DNA of 52,371 nucleotides from an uncultured Lachnospiraceae bacterium. Its GTDB lineage: Bacteria; Bacillota; Clostridia; Lachnospirales; Lachnospiraceae. Of this stretch, positions 42,273-51,279 are shown one piece after another. Location: contig CAJFOF010000007.1 in the NCBI GenBank assembly GCA_904395885.1, positions 1-52,371 of the forward strand, given 5' to 3'. A program made the position numbers and the translations under genes. The notes under the pieces are model-generated. The model searched no databases, had not been told where the DNA came from, and saw only the letters and a list, made by a program, of their open reading frames with translations. The stretch's first letter is position 1. Every line of letters begins with the position of its first letter.

Positions 42273-42303
42273 AAAATTCTCACGAAACGGTGGGAATTTT
42301 TTG
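42273..42303 (+). terminator. terminator after the TetR gene
   Basis: AAAATTCTCAC (42273-42283) pairs with GTGGGAATTTT (42290-42300) followed by TT. It separates the regulator from its target operon. Confidence 0.75.
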
Positions 42304-42312
42304 TTCCGGAAA

Positions 42313-42327
42313 GTGAACGCTGTTCAC
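42313..42327. promoter_or_regulatory. second TetR-type operator
   Basis: GTGAACGCTGTTCAC is a perfect palindrome sharing the TGAACn-nTGTTCA framework with 41627-41641. It lies just before TAGAAT (42333-42338), a likely -10 box of the following operon. Confidence 0.7.
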
Positions 42328-42359
42328 TCAAATAGAATCCATATAAAGGAGAATAAACT

Positions 42360-43037
42360 ATGCAGGCAATTATGGAAACTCTTTTTGACATTGTCTATCT
42401 GATTTCTGTCATTACCATTGGAATCGTGATGATTCGGGAAAGCGAGGGAAATCATCAATATCGTCTGTTCGGATGGATGGCTGTAGTGCTGGGAGCAGGC
42501 GATGCTTTCCATTTAATTCCCCGGGCGTGGGCGTTGTGCACCACTGGCCTTGAAAACTATACTGTTTCCCTGGGACTTGGAAAGTGGATTACATCAGTAA
42601 CAATGACGGTCTTTTATGTGCTGCTCTACTATGTTTGGCGTCTGCGTTACCAAATCAAGGGACAAAACGGTCTTACCGCCACCGTGTACGGGTTGGCTGC
42701 CGCCCGGATTCTTTTGTGTATGATGCCCCAGAATCAGTGGCTCAGTGCCGGGGCACCCTACTCATGGGGCATCTACCGCAATATCCCATTTGTTCTGCTG
42801 GGACTTTTGATAATCGTACTGTTTTATCGAAGCGCAAGAGAGCATGGAGATAAAGCGTTTCGCTGGATGTGGCTGCCCATAACAATGAGTTTTGGCTTCT
42901 ATATTCCAGTAGTATTGTGGGCAGATAGGATCCCTCTGATTGGGATGCTGATGATACCCAAGACCTGCGCTTATGTATGGACGGTATTGATCGGATATTT
43001 TGCTATGAGGAAGAGAATCAAACAAAGGGGAAAATAA
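42360..43037 (+). CDS. multi-pass membrane protein, unknown
   Basis: A 225-residue protein with about seven predicted transmembrane helices (for example LFDIVYLISVITIGIVMI, LFGWMAVVLGAGDAFHLIP, MTVFYVLLYYVWRL, IPFVLLGLLIIVLFY, LPITMSFGFYIPVVLW). His and Trp residues near the first helices (FHLIPRAWAL) are notable. AAAGGAGAATAAACT precedes the ATG. It lies behind the second TetR operator and is cotranscribed with the DUF2871 gene. No family recognised. Confidence 0.65.
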   Translation: MQAIMETLFDIVYLISVITIGIVMIRESEGNHQYRLFGWMAVVLGAGDAFHLIPRAWALCTTGLENYTVSLGLGKWITSVTMTVFYVLLYYVWRLRYQIKGQNGLTATVYGLAAARILLCMMPQNQWLSAGAPYSWGIYRNIPFVLLGLLIIVLFYRSAREHGDKAFRWMWLPITMSFGFYIPVVLWADRIPLIGMLMIPKTCAYVWTVLIGYFAMRKRIKQRGK

Positions 43038-43039
43038 GA

Positions 43040-43459
43040 ATGAAACGTTACATAAATTGGGCTTTGTTGTATACAATTTTTGCAATGGTTGGCGGAGTAT
43101 TTTATCGTGAATTTACCAAGTTTAATGGATTTACTGGAAAGACGACCCTTGCCGTCGTTCATACCCATTACTTTGTGTTAGGCATGGCTTTTTTTCTGCT
43201 GATGCTTCTGCTGGAAAAAAACTTTTCCTTCACCAACCCTAAAACAGGGCGGATTCTTGCTCTTTACCATATAGGGTTAAATCTGACTTCTGTAATGTTT
43301 GTGGTGCGGGGGATAACGCAGGTGCTTAACACCCCTCTTTCTTCTGGGATGAGTGCAGCGATCTCCGGGATAGCCGGAATCGGTCACATCTTATTGGGCA
43401 TTAGTCAGGTGTTCTTGCTGCTGCAAATCAAAGGAAGTATTTCAGAGGCACAACGCTGA
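43040..43459 (+). CDS. DUF2871 family membrane protein
   Basis: A 139-residue, four-helix membrane protein recognisable as DUF2871. Histidines in or next to helices (VVHTHYFVLGMAFFLLML, ALYHIGLNLT, GIGHILLGISQVFLLL) could bind a metal or haem. The ATG at 43040 follows AAAGGGGAAAATAAGA two bases beyond the previous stop. The function is unknown; its control by a TetR regulator suggests a response to a small molecule. Confidence 0.8.
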   Translation: MKRYINWALLYTIFAMVGGVFYREFTKFNGFTGKTTLAVVHTHYFVLGMAFFLLMLLLEKNFSFTNPKTGRILALYHIGLNLTSVMFVVRGITQVLNTPLSSGMSAAISGIAGIGHILLGISQVFLLLQIKGSISEAQR

Positions 43460-43527
43460 TTCAGATTCTTTCGTTGAAATGTCAGAGAAAATAAAAATAG
43501 AAAACGACACATCCGTTTGCGTCGGCT

Positions 43528-43574
43528 AAAAATCCGGAGTCTGCTCTATTTTCAGAGAGAGCCTCCGGATTTTT
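43528..43574 (+). terminator. terminator of the TetR-controlled operon
   Basis: AAAATCCGGA (43528-43537) pairs with TCCGGATTTTT (43564-43574) around a loop holding CTCT/AGAG. The rest of the gap to 43757 shows no ORF. Confidence 0.85.
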
Positions 43575-43757
43575 GTTGTATATTTCGGAAAAACTTTCCA
43601 TCGGCATTAGCTGACAATTTCTCTGCTCACACGTTGCTAAAGAGAGCTTTCACCTGTTTGAATGATTTTTGAAGTATGAAAAAGCCATATTATAGTAAAA
43701 TACTCATATTGTGAAAGAAATAAGTGGGAAATGGACCATGGTATTAGAAATTGTAGA

Positions 43758-43786
43758 TTGTGTGTAAAAAGGGAAGGATATATGAT
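43758..43786 (+). promoter_or_regulatory. candidate promoter of the oligosaccharide operon
   Basis: TTGTGT (43758-43763) and TATGAT (43781-43786) with a 17-base spacer, about 70 bases before the binding-protein gene. The -35 box is weak, as expected for an activated promoter. No regulator gene adjoins it. Confidence 0.45.
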
Positions 43787-43857
43787 TTACTTACAATAAA
43801 ACGCGTGTAAGCGATGAAAAAGTGTAATAAATGCACAATGAAGAAAGGGGAAAATTT

Positions 43858-45402
43858 ATGAAAAAGAAAAAATTAACCGTCAAAATGGCGGCAGCAGGCA
43901 TGGCAGTGTGCCTTCTGGCAGGCACGGTGACAGGATGCAGCTCCGGGACAGGCAGTGAGACAGCAGCTCCGGATTCATCCAGCCAGGCAGAGACAGGGGC
44001 GCAGGCTTCCGATGACGGGGAAGAGCCAGTTCATTTAAAATTGTTCCTGACAAATAAAAATATTGTAGACGGCTCGTATGCGAAAACGTATATCGAGGAA
44101 GCCACCAACACAAAACTGGAGATCGTCCAGGTGGCGACAAAGGACTTGGATAATAAACTGAACATGATGTTGGCCTCCGGAGACTGGCCGGATATCATCC
44201 AGTGCGAGACGGAGACTATGGAGAGCAAACTTCTGTCATCAGGGAAACTGCTTCCTCTCAATGAATACTGGGACGACTATCCGAATCTAAAAAATGCACG
44301 GGATGAGGAAACCTGGGATGTCATGAGATATAATGACGGCAATATTTATGCTATAGGTATCAAGAACCCTAATCCGCTGTCAATCATTGCCTACAGGAAG
44401 GACTGGCTGGACAAGTTTGGACTGGAGATTCCGACGACTCTGGATGAGTATTACGAAGTGGCGACGGCAGTATCTAAAAATGACCCGGATGGCGACGGGG
44501 TAGATAACACGTTTGCATTCGGAGGATATCAGAACGTAGATACAACCTGGTTTGATCACATTTTCGGGGCTTACGGGGCACTTCCCAATTACTGGATGCT
44601 GCAGGATGGCCACATTGTCAATGGCTCGGTACAGCCGGAGATGAAAGAAGCTCTTACGTATTTAAATAGAATGTACAACGATGGACTGATTGACCCGGAA
44701 TTTGTAACAGATGACGCTAAGAGATGGCAGCAGAAGGTGAAGAGCGGCATCTACGGGGCTGGCGTTACCAAGATTCACATCTTTGATAAGAATAACTGGT
44801 CCAATTACTATAAACCCTTTAAAGAGAGCAATCCAGACGGAGAGCTGGTCTATGGTCCCGTACTCCAGGGAGGATCTGAAAATCCGGTGGGCATTCGTAT
44901 GGCCAGTGAGAGAGGGTGGCTAAGAACCTTTATTTACAAAGATTCTGAAAATGTAGATGCATGCCTCAGGCTTCTGGACTGGCTGACTTCCGAGGAAGGA
45001 AACCGCTTTACCCAGTACGGGTTGGAAGGAGAGCATTATAAATGGGAAGGCGATAAGCTGGTGAAGCTGATCGATGAGGAGCAGACCAATGAGCTGGATC
45101 TGAACAAGTTCTTTATCGGAAACACCGTATTATTTGACGACGCTTCTCCGGAGATCTTCGATGCATTTGAATATTCTCATACGGAGTGTATTGCGGAGCC
45201 GACGGACGGCATTTTTATCGACGAGCTGAATGAGATTTATCCAAAACTGGAGGAACTTACGAACACCAGATATATTGAAATGATCGTAGGAGAGGTGCCC
45301 ATCGAAGGCGGATTTGAAGATTTCGTTGAAGAATGGTACTCTCGCGGCGGCGACGAACTGACTGCGGCAATGGATGAGGCTTATCAGGCAAAGCAGAAAT
45401 AG
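43858..45402 (+). CDS. LplA-type oligosaccharide-binding lipoprotein
   Basis: A 514-residue extracellular solute-binding protein of family 1. The signal peptide ends in the lipobox TVTGC with Cys27 as lipidation site, followed by a Ser/Ala/Glu linker. Typical segments are TKDLDNKLNMMLASGDWPDI, PTTLDEYYEVATAVSKNDPD and DGVDNTFAFGGYQ (a Ca-binding-like DPDGDGVDNT loop). Length over 500 and the permeases that follow mark the LplABC/YtcP class used for complex glycans. The ATG at 43858 follows AAAGGGGAAAATTT. Confidence 0.92.
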   Translation: MKKKKLTVKMAAAGMAVCLLAGTVTGCSSGTGSETAAPDSSSQAETGAQASDDGEEPVHLKLFLTNKNIVDGSYAKTYIEEATNTKLEIVQVATKDLDNKLNMMLASGDWPDIIQCETETMESKLLSSGKLLPLNEYWDDYPNLKNARDEETWDVMRYNDGNIYAIGIKNPNPLSIIAYRKDWLDKFGLEIPTTLDEYYEVATAVSKNDPDGDGVDNTFAFGGYQNVDTTWFDHIFGAYGALPNYWMLQDGHIVNGSVQPEMKEALTYLNRMYNDGLIDPEFVTDDAKRWQQKVKSGIYGAGVTKIHIFDKNNWSNYYKPFKESNPDGELVYGPVLQGGSENPVGIRMASERGWLRTFIYKDSENVDACLRLLDWLTSEEGNRFTQYGLEGEHYKWEGDKLVKLIDEEQTNELDLNKFFIGNTVLFDDASPEIFDAFEYSHTECIAEPTDGIFIDELNEIYPKLEELTNTRYIEMIVGEVPIEGGFEDFVEEWYSRGGDELTAAMDEAYQAKQK

Positions 45403-45421
45403 AAAGTAGAGGGAAACTGGC

Positions 45422-46366
45422 ATGGCGGCAGGAGTGAAGACAGCAAGAAGGGCAGTTCCGAATAAAAAGTTATGGAAGACAATCAAGGATTACAAGGTAC
45501 TTTATCTGCTTATGGTACCGGGACTGCTGTATTTTATCTTATTCCGTTACATTCCTATGTTCGGATTGGTTATTGCCTTTAAAGATTACGACATTTTTAA
45601 AGGAATATGGGAGAGTGAATGGGTAGGACTTCAGAATTTTAGGGATCTGATAGATTCTCCCGATTTCTGGAATGTAATGAAAAACACACTGGTGATCAGT
45701 TTGACAAAAATAGTAATAGGATTTCCCATACCGATTCTTCTGGCGATCCTATTAAATGAAATCCGGCATGTGAAGTTTAAAAAAGTAATTCAGACCTGTA
45801 TCTACCTGCCCCATTTCCTTTCCTGGGTTGTAATCAGCGGAATTATGCTGAATTTGTTCTCGCCAGTATTTGGCCTGGCGGGAACGTTTTTCCGGGCATT
45901 TGACCTGGAGCCGGTGAATATTATGGCCCAAAAGGGTACGATCTTCTGGGTGGTTATTTTTTCCGATATATGGAAAGAAGCAGGCTGGAGTACCATCGTC
46001 TTTCTGGCAGCCTTGACCCAGGTGGACATGAACCTGTATGAGGCCGCTAAAATGGATGGAGCAAATAAATTTCAGCAGATGATACATATTACGATTCCCG
46101 CAATCTCATCGATTATTATTGTCATGCTGATTTTGCGGATAGGAAAAATTATGAACGCAGGTTTTGAGCAGATCTTGGTGCTGCAGAATCCGGTTACGAG
46201 AGAGAGCATTGATATCTTCGATACCTATGTCTACAGAGAAGGACTTCAGATGGGTTCCTATAGCTTTGCGGCCACTGTCGATACATTCAAGTCGGTTATT
46301 GCACTGATTTTGGTGACAAGCGCCAATAAGATCAGCAAATTATTTGGAGAGGAGGGCCTGGTATAA
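45422..46366 (+). CDS. LplB-type ABC transporter permease
   Basis: A 314-residue inner-membrane permease with about six helices. The cytoplasmic coupling motif EAAKMDGANKFQQMIHITIP contacts the ATPase. LLMVPGLLYFILFRYIPMFG at the start is the LplB signature. No ATPase gene lies here, so a shared MsmX/UgpC-type ATPase elsewhere is expected. Its stop overlaps the next ATG by one base (TAATG). Confidence 0.93.
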   Translation: MAAGVKTARRAVPNKKLWKTIKDYKVLYLLMVPGLLYFILFRYIPMFGLVIAFKDYDIFKGIWESEWVGLQNFRDLIDSPDFWNVMKNTLVISLTKIVIGFPIPILLAILLNEIRHVKFKKVIQTCIYLPHFLSWVVISGIMLNLFSPVFGLAGTFFRAFDLEPVNIMAQKGTIFWVVIFSDIWKEAGWSTIVFLAALTQVDMNLYEAAKMDGANKFQQMIHITIPAISSIIIVMLILRIGKIMNAGFEQILVLQNPVTRESIDIFDTYVYREGLQMGSYSFAATVDTFKSVIALILVTSANKISKLFGEEGLV

Positions 46367-47226
46367 TGGCAAGAAGGAAAAAGATTTCTCCCTTTACGGT
46401 TCTGAATTATGCGTTATTCGTACTGATCGGCATCATTATGGTATATCCGTTTTGGTATGTCGTGATGTATTCCTTCAGCGATCCGTCCAGAAGCGACCTT
46501 TCCAGCTTATACCTGTGGCCGGAGGGCTTTACTCTCAGCGCTTACGAATATGCGTTCTCAAAAAAAATTTTGTTTACAGGCTTTTTCAACTCAGTATTCA
46601 TTACAGTAGTAGGAACAGCAGTCAATATGATTCTTTCTGTAATGCTGGCCTACCCGCTGTCCAGGGAAAAACTGCCGGGGAAACGCTTTTTTTCAGCATT
46701 TGTAGTCTTTCCCATGCTGTTTAGCGGCGGAATGATTCCGACCTATCTGGTTATCAAGCAGTACGGTCTGCTGGACAGTCTCTGGTCTCTGATCGGGTAT
46801 ATGGCAGTCAATGTATACAACCTGCTGATCCTGACGAAATTTTTCAAGAGTATCCCGGAGAGTCTGATTGAGGCTGCAAAGATTGACGGGTGCGGGGATG
46901 TTATGACGCTGATTCAGATTGTACTTCCGCTATCCAAGGCCTCTCTGGCTACGATTGCCCTGTTCTATGCAGTTCAGCACTGGAACGAATTTCTGTATTC
47001 CACAATATACATCAATACGGATTCTAAGTGGCCGCTCCAGGTGGTGTTGAGGAACATTATCGACATGGTTGCTAATGATTTGAATAGCAGCGGAGCGATT
47101 TCTATGAACCCGGAGAATTTTAAGATGGCAACCATTGTCATTACAGTTATCCCAATCATATGTGTGTATCCCTTCCTGCAGAAATACTTTACAAAAGGCG
47201 TTATGATGGGATCTGTGAAAGGATAG
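46366..47226 (+). CDS. YtcP-type ABC transporter permease
   Basis: A 286-residue permease of the same importer. The N-terminal IIMVYPFWYVVMYSFSDPSR is typical of YtcP, the coupling motif is EAAKIDGCGDVMTLIQIVLP, and the C-terminus ends in FTKGVMMGSVKG, as in this family. The start is overlapped by the preceding stop; GAGGAGGG upstream serves as its ribosome-binding site. Confidence 0.93.
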   Translation: MARRKKISPFTVLNYALFVLIGIIMVYPFWYVVMYSFSDPSRSDLSSLYLWPEGFTLSAYEYAFSKKILFTGFFNSVFITVVGTAVNMILSVMLAYPLSREKLPGKRFFSAFVVFPMLFSGGMIPTYLVIKQYGLLDSLWSLIGYMAVNVYNLLILTKFFKSIPESLIEAAKIDGCGDVMTLIQIVLPLSKASLATIALFYAVQHWNEFLYSTIYINTDSKWPLQVVLRNIIDMVANDLNSSGAISMNPENFKMATIVITVIPIICVYPFLQKYFTKGVMMGSVKG

Positions 47227-47232
47227 AAGGTT

Positions 47233-48603
47233 ATGAAAAGAAATATTCTGGTCTTTATGACGGATCACCAGAGGAGCGATACCATCGGTATGGTACAGTG
47301 TGGCCGGGAGGTAACTCCAAATCTCAATAGACTGGCGGAAAGAGGTTTTCGCTTCGATCGGGCCTATGATGCCTGCCCTCTGTGCGTGCCGGCGAGAACG
47401 GCTTTGGCAACGGGGATCTACCCGACGAAAAATGGAGTTGTTTACAATGACTGGAAGGGGAAAACGGCGGGAGACTATGAACCGCTCCACACAATTTTAA
47501 AGAGAACGGGATATTGCGTGGGTCATGTCGGAGTGGATCACATAAAAGTCAGGCCATCCATGAGAGAACAGGGGCTGGATTACTTTATCAATCAGGAAGA
47601 TTATGAGCTGTGGGCCAGATCACAGGGACTCCGCACAGAAAGAAATCCGGAGGAACTTTTATGGGTGGAAGAAGAGCTGGACGGAGCATACGTCCCAAAG
47701 CAGTACAGCGGATATCAGACAACAATCTGGCCTGGAAAAACAGAACAGTTTAAAGACTTTTATTTTCTGGAGCGGAGTCTGGAATTTTTAAGATCCGTAA
47801 AGGACAGGCCTTTTGCCCTGTTTACATATCTGTGGGCACCCCATCCTCCGCTGAAGGTCCCAGAACCTTATGCGAAGATGTATGACCCGGCGAAAGTGGT
47901 ACTTCCGGATAATATCGGGGTTGCGGCGGAAAAAGAGCCGCAGCTCAGACGGAAAGGGGTGCCGGCTCAATTGGCCAAAGGCGTCCCGACAGAGGAATGG
48001 AGAAAGGTCTGGGCCGCGCACCTTGGCCTGACCACCATGGCAGATGAGATCCTGGGGAAGATTCTGGATGAGCTGGAGAAGATGGGAGAGCTTGAGAACA
48101 CCTGCATCCTGTTTACGTCTGACCACGGCGATAACCTTGGTCAGCACGGCATGTACCAGAAGATGGAGATGTACGAGGAGGCGGTGAAAGTCCCCATGGT
48201 GTGGAAAATTCCGGGAGAACGACCGGGGCGGTATGATGGCGTGGTTTCCCACCTCGATGTGATGCCGACTCTCCTGGAGGCAGTAGGGATTTCCTGTGGC
48301 GGGGGAGACGGAATCTCCCTGCTCCCGGTCATCAGAGGGGAGGCGATGCCTGATGACCGGATTGTCTTCGCACAGTATTCCGGAAATCCCGGATACGGGA
48401 CGATCCGGAGAGCGGCGGTCTCCAGGCGGTTTAAGTACGTATATGACAGCGGTCACGAACATGAATTGTACGATCTGGAAAGAGATCCGTCAGAGATGCA
48501 CAATGTGGCAGACCGGCCAGAGTACCGGGAGATCCTGGAGTCAATGTATACGGCCTGTAGAAAGTACCACATAGAACATAACGATTTTTTTGGATGGGAA
48601 TAA
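47233..48603 (+). CDS. type I sulfatase
   Basis: A 456-residue alkaline-phosphatase-fold sulfatase without a signal peptide, so it acts in the cytoplasm on imported sugar. The formylglycine signature CVPARTALATG begins at Cys51, the residue matured by an anaerobic sulfatase-maturating enzyme encoded elsewhere. Metal ligands are in MTDHQRSDT at the N-terminus and FTSDHGDNLGQHG near residue 300. This is a Cys-type arylsulfatase-like enzyme probably removing sulfate from a uronide-containing oligosaccharide. It begins six bases after the permease. Confidence 0.92.
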   Translation: MKRNILVFMTDHQRSDTIGMVQCGREVTPNLNRLAERGFRFDRAYDACPLCVPARTALATGIYPTKNGVVYNDWKGKTAGDYEPLHTILKRTGYCVGHVGVDHIKVRPSMREQGLDYFINQEDYELWARSQGLRTERNPEELLWVEEELDGAYVPKQYSGYQTTIWPGKTEQFKDFYFLERSLEFLRSVKDRPFALFTYLWAPHPPLKVPEPYAKMYDPAKVVLPDNIGVAAEKEPQLRRKGVPAQLAKGVPTEEWRKVWAAHLGLTTMADEILGKILDELEKMGELENTCILFTSDHGDNLGQHGMYQKMEMYEEAVKVPMVWKIPGERPGRYDGVVSHLDVMPTLLEAVGISCGGGDGISLLPVIRGEAMPDDRIVFAQYSGNPGYGTIRRAAVSRRFKYVYDSGHEHELYDLERDPSEMHNVADRPEYREILESMYTACRKYHIEHNDFFGWE

Positions 48604-49755
48604 GTGGAACAACAAATATTGGACAGAGATGAGAGGAAAGCATGGATGAGCTGGACAGGGGATGCACTGGAAAAGTGCCTGATTAAAATTGAAAAAAATA
48701 TAGACGGGATAGGCGATAAGTTTCCTCACGTAGCTTATGAGGGTCAGTACAACGGCGAGAGGGCGGCTTTCTGGACTGCAGGATTCTGGCCGGGGCTTCT
48801 GTGGCTCTTGTATATGGAGAAGAAAGAAGACAGATCTCTTAAATTGGCAAGAAGGCTGGAAGAACGGCTGGATGAGGTCTTGGACGGCTTCGTGACACTC
48901 CATCACGATGTCGGGTTTATGTGGCTTCCCTCTGCTGTAATTGATTATAAACTGACGGGGAATCCCGAGTCGCGGGTGCGGGGGCTGAAGGCTGCCAGTC
49001 ACCTGGCTGGCCGATTTAATTTAGCCGGCCGGTTTATCCGGGCCTGGAATGACGATACCGCTCTGGGGTGTCAGGGATGGGCGATTATCGACTGCTTGAT
49101 GAATATCCCGCTTTTATTCTGGGCGTCAAAGGAAACCGGAGATCCTAGGTTTTACCACATCGCCGACGCCCATGCGGGAACTGTGCTGAAATCTTTTATC
49201 CGGCCGGATCATACCAGTGCCCATATCGTAAGATTTGATCCCTGTACAGGGAAAAAAATTGAAAATCTGGGAGGCCAGGGAAAAGGTCCTGATTCGGCCT
49301 GGTCCCGGGGCCAGGCCTGGACAATCTACGGGATGGCGATAGCTTTTCGGGAAACTGGAAAGGACGAGTATCTGGCGGCAGCGGAGCATACAGCGGAATA
49401 CTTCTTGGCCCATCTGCCGGAAGACAAGGTTCCGTACTGGGATTTCAGGTGTGATCCCGAAGAGCGCTATGCATTTGATTCTTCGGCTTCGGCCTGTGCA
49501 GCCAGCGGGCTTTTGGAGATTGCAGGGCTGGTGAAGGGGCCGGAAAGAAAAAAATATTACCGCCAGAAGGCCGAGGAAATTTTGAAGAGCTTGTATGAAA
49601 ATTTTGCGGATTTTTCATCAGAGACCCAGGGAATCCTGCAGAAGGGAACGGTAAACTTCCCTAAAAATAAACACATTAATGTGCCGATTATCTATGGAGA
49701 TTATTTTTTTACAGAAGCATTGATTAAACGGACTCACGAGACAAACATTTTTTAA
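48604..49755 (+). CDS. GH88 unsaturated glucuronyl hydrolase
   Basis: A 383-residue (alpha/alpha)6-barrel hydrolase. It removes the 4,5-unsaturated uronic acid left on oligosaccharides by polysaccharide lyases. Asp102 in HHDVGFM and Asp163 in IIDCLMNIPLLFW correspond to the catalytic pair of Bacillus UGL; QGKGPDSAWSRGQAWTIYG is a family hallmark. No signal peptide. The start is GTG immediately after the sulfatase stop, with GGATGGGA upstream. Together with the sulfatase this indicates a lyase-generated, sulfated oligosaccharide substrate; no lyase gene is in the window. Confidence 0.92.
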   Translation: MEQQILDRDERKAWMSWTGDALEKCLIKIEKNIDGIGDKFPHVAYEGQYNGERAAFWTAGFWPGLLWLLYMEKKEDRSLKLARRLEERLDEVLDGFVTLHHDVGFMWLPSAVIDYKLTGNPESRVRGLKAASHLAGRFNLAGRFIRAWNDDTALGCQGWAIIDCLMNIPLLFWASKETGDPRFYHIADAHAGTVLKSFIRPDHTSAHIVRFDPCTGKKIENLGGQGKGPDSAWSRGQAWTIYGMAIAFRETGKDEYLAAAEHTAEYFLAHLPEDKVPYWDFRCDPEERYAFDSSASACAASGLLEIAGLVKGPERKKYYRQKAEEILKSLYENFADFSSETQGILQKGTVNFPKNKHINVPIIYGDYFFTEALIKRTHETNIF

Positions 49756-49776
49756 CGTTTAAAGGAGAATATCAGA

Positions 49777-51267
49777 ATGAATGTATATTGGGGAGACATC
49801 CACAACCACTGCGGAATTACATATGGATTCGGAAGCTTGGAAAACGCTATTAAGCGGGCGAAAAGCCAGTTGGATTTTGCTGCATTTACAGGACATGCCA
49901 TGTGGCCGGACATGTATGAGAAGGCTCCGGAGACGGAGTTTGTCGTTAATTTTCACGAAAAGGGTTTTCAGAAACTGAAGGATCACTGGGAGGAAGTAAG
50001 GAAAACTGTGGCGGAGGCAAACAGCCCTGAGTTTGTCACATTTCAGGGGTATGAGCTTCATTCCAGAGAATACGGGGATCACCATCTTTTGTCCATTAAC
50101 GATGAGCTGCCGTTGGTCTACAGATCTTCTCCGGCTGAACTGGTGAGAGACTGCGGGAAGAATGCGATTGCAATCCCGCACCATATCGGATATACTCCGG
50201 GATACCGGGGTATCGACTGGGACAAGTACAGAGGCGACATTTCTCCGGTGGTGGAAGTGTTTTCCAAGCACGGCTGTGCTATGAGTGAGGATGCGGATTA
50301 TCCGTATTACCACAATATGGGTCCCAGGGATCCAAGAAATATGGTAGATGAAGGGCTGCGCCGTGGAAATCGTTTCGGTTTTGTCGCATCTACAGACCAC
50401 CATGCAGGTTTTCCAGGCTCTTACGGGGATGGACTGGCTGCGGTAGTGGCGGAAGAGAGAACCAGAGAGAGCCTTTGGGAAGCAATTTTAGCCAGAAGAA
50501 CCTACGCCGTCACAGGCGACAGGATTCTGTGTGAGTTTAAGGTGAACGATTCCTGGATGGGAAGCGAGATCGCGGCAGACAAAAGACATATCTGTGCGAA
50601 AGTGGAGACGGAAGGGACGTTGAATAAAATTATCCTGTATAAAAATCTGAAGCCGTATTATATCGTAAATGGAGAGATTTTCCAGGAAGAAAACAGGGAA
50701 GGCTGTTATAAAATTCGTATAGAGATGGGATGGGGCAAGTCAGATCTGTATCGGTGGAATGGTTCTGTCCAGGTTGAAAACGGGGAAATTATCCATTACC
50801 ACACGTATTTCAGGGGAATTAGCGTTCTGGCGCCGTCGGCCAGCGAGTCCTACGACGAGAATGAGATCAATAATATCGAAACCTATTCCAATCTGATGGA
50901 CAGCGGTGAGTTTGTGTGGAGATGCGATACAGTAGGAAACAAATCGACTCTGCATCCATCCACCTCTTCTGTGGTGATTAAAGTTCAGGGAGATTTAAGC
51001 ACAAGGCTGAATTTCCAGATTAACGGCCAGAGCTATTCTGCTACCATAGAAGAACTGATGGCCTATGGTTATACGAATCACATGGAGTATTACCATTCCC
51101 ATGCATTTAAGATCCACAAGGCCATTCCGGAGTCCCGGTATACATTCCAGATCGATGTCAATGACTGCGATCCGGAAAAGGACTGCGATTTTTATCATCT
51201 GGAGGTAGCTCAGAATAACCGCCAATGGGCATTTGTATCTCCGGTGTATGTAGAGCGGAGAAGGTGA
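49777..51267 (+). CDS. PHP-domain metallohydrolase (CehA/McbA- or DUF3604-like)
   Basis: A 496-residue protein. The PHP motifs are GDIHNHCGITYG (His9 and His11), FTGHAMWPD, the central GYELHSREYGDHH, IPHHIGYTPG and STDHHAGFPGSYGDG, giving a multinuclear metal site. The C-terminal half is beta-rich without recognised domain. No signal peptide. Its substrate is unknown; it lies between GH88 and DUF2264 genes in a glycan operon, so it might act on a sulfated or acylated sugar intermediate. This is inference. AAAGGAGAATATCAGA precedes the ATG. Confidence 0.75.
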   Translation: MNVYWGDIHNHCGITYGFGSLENAIKRAKSQLDFAAFTGHAMWPDMYEKAPETEFVVNFHEKGFQKLKDHWEEVRKTVAEANSPEFVTFQGYELHSREYGDHHLLSINDELPLVYRSSPAELVRDCGKNAIAIPHHIGYTPGYRGIDWDKYRGDISPVVEVFSKHGCAMSEDADYPYYHNMGPRDPRNMVDEGLRRGNRFGFVASTDHHAGFPGSYGDGLAAVVAEERTRESLWEAILARRTYAVTGDRILCEFKVNDSWMGSEIAADKRHICAKVETEGTLNKIILYKNLKPYYIVNGEIFQEENREGCYKIRIEMGWGKSDLYRWNGSVQVENGEIIHYHTYFRGISVLAPSASESYDENEINNIETYSNLMDSGEFVWRCDTVGNKSTLHPSTSSVVIKVQGDLSTRLNFQINGQSYSATIEELMAYGYTNHMEYYHSHAFKIHKAIPESRYTFQIDVNDCDPEKDCDFYHLEVAQNNRQWAFVSPVYVERRR

Positions 51268-51279
51268 GGCGGCGGATTC

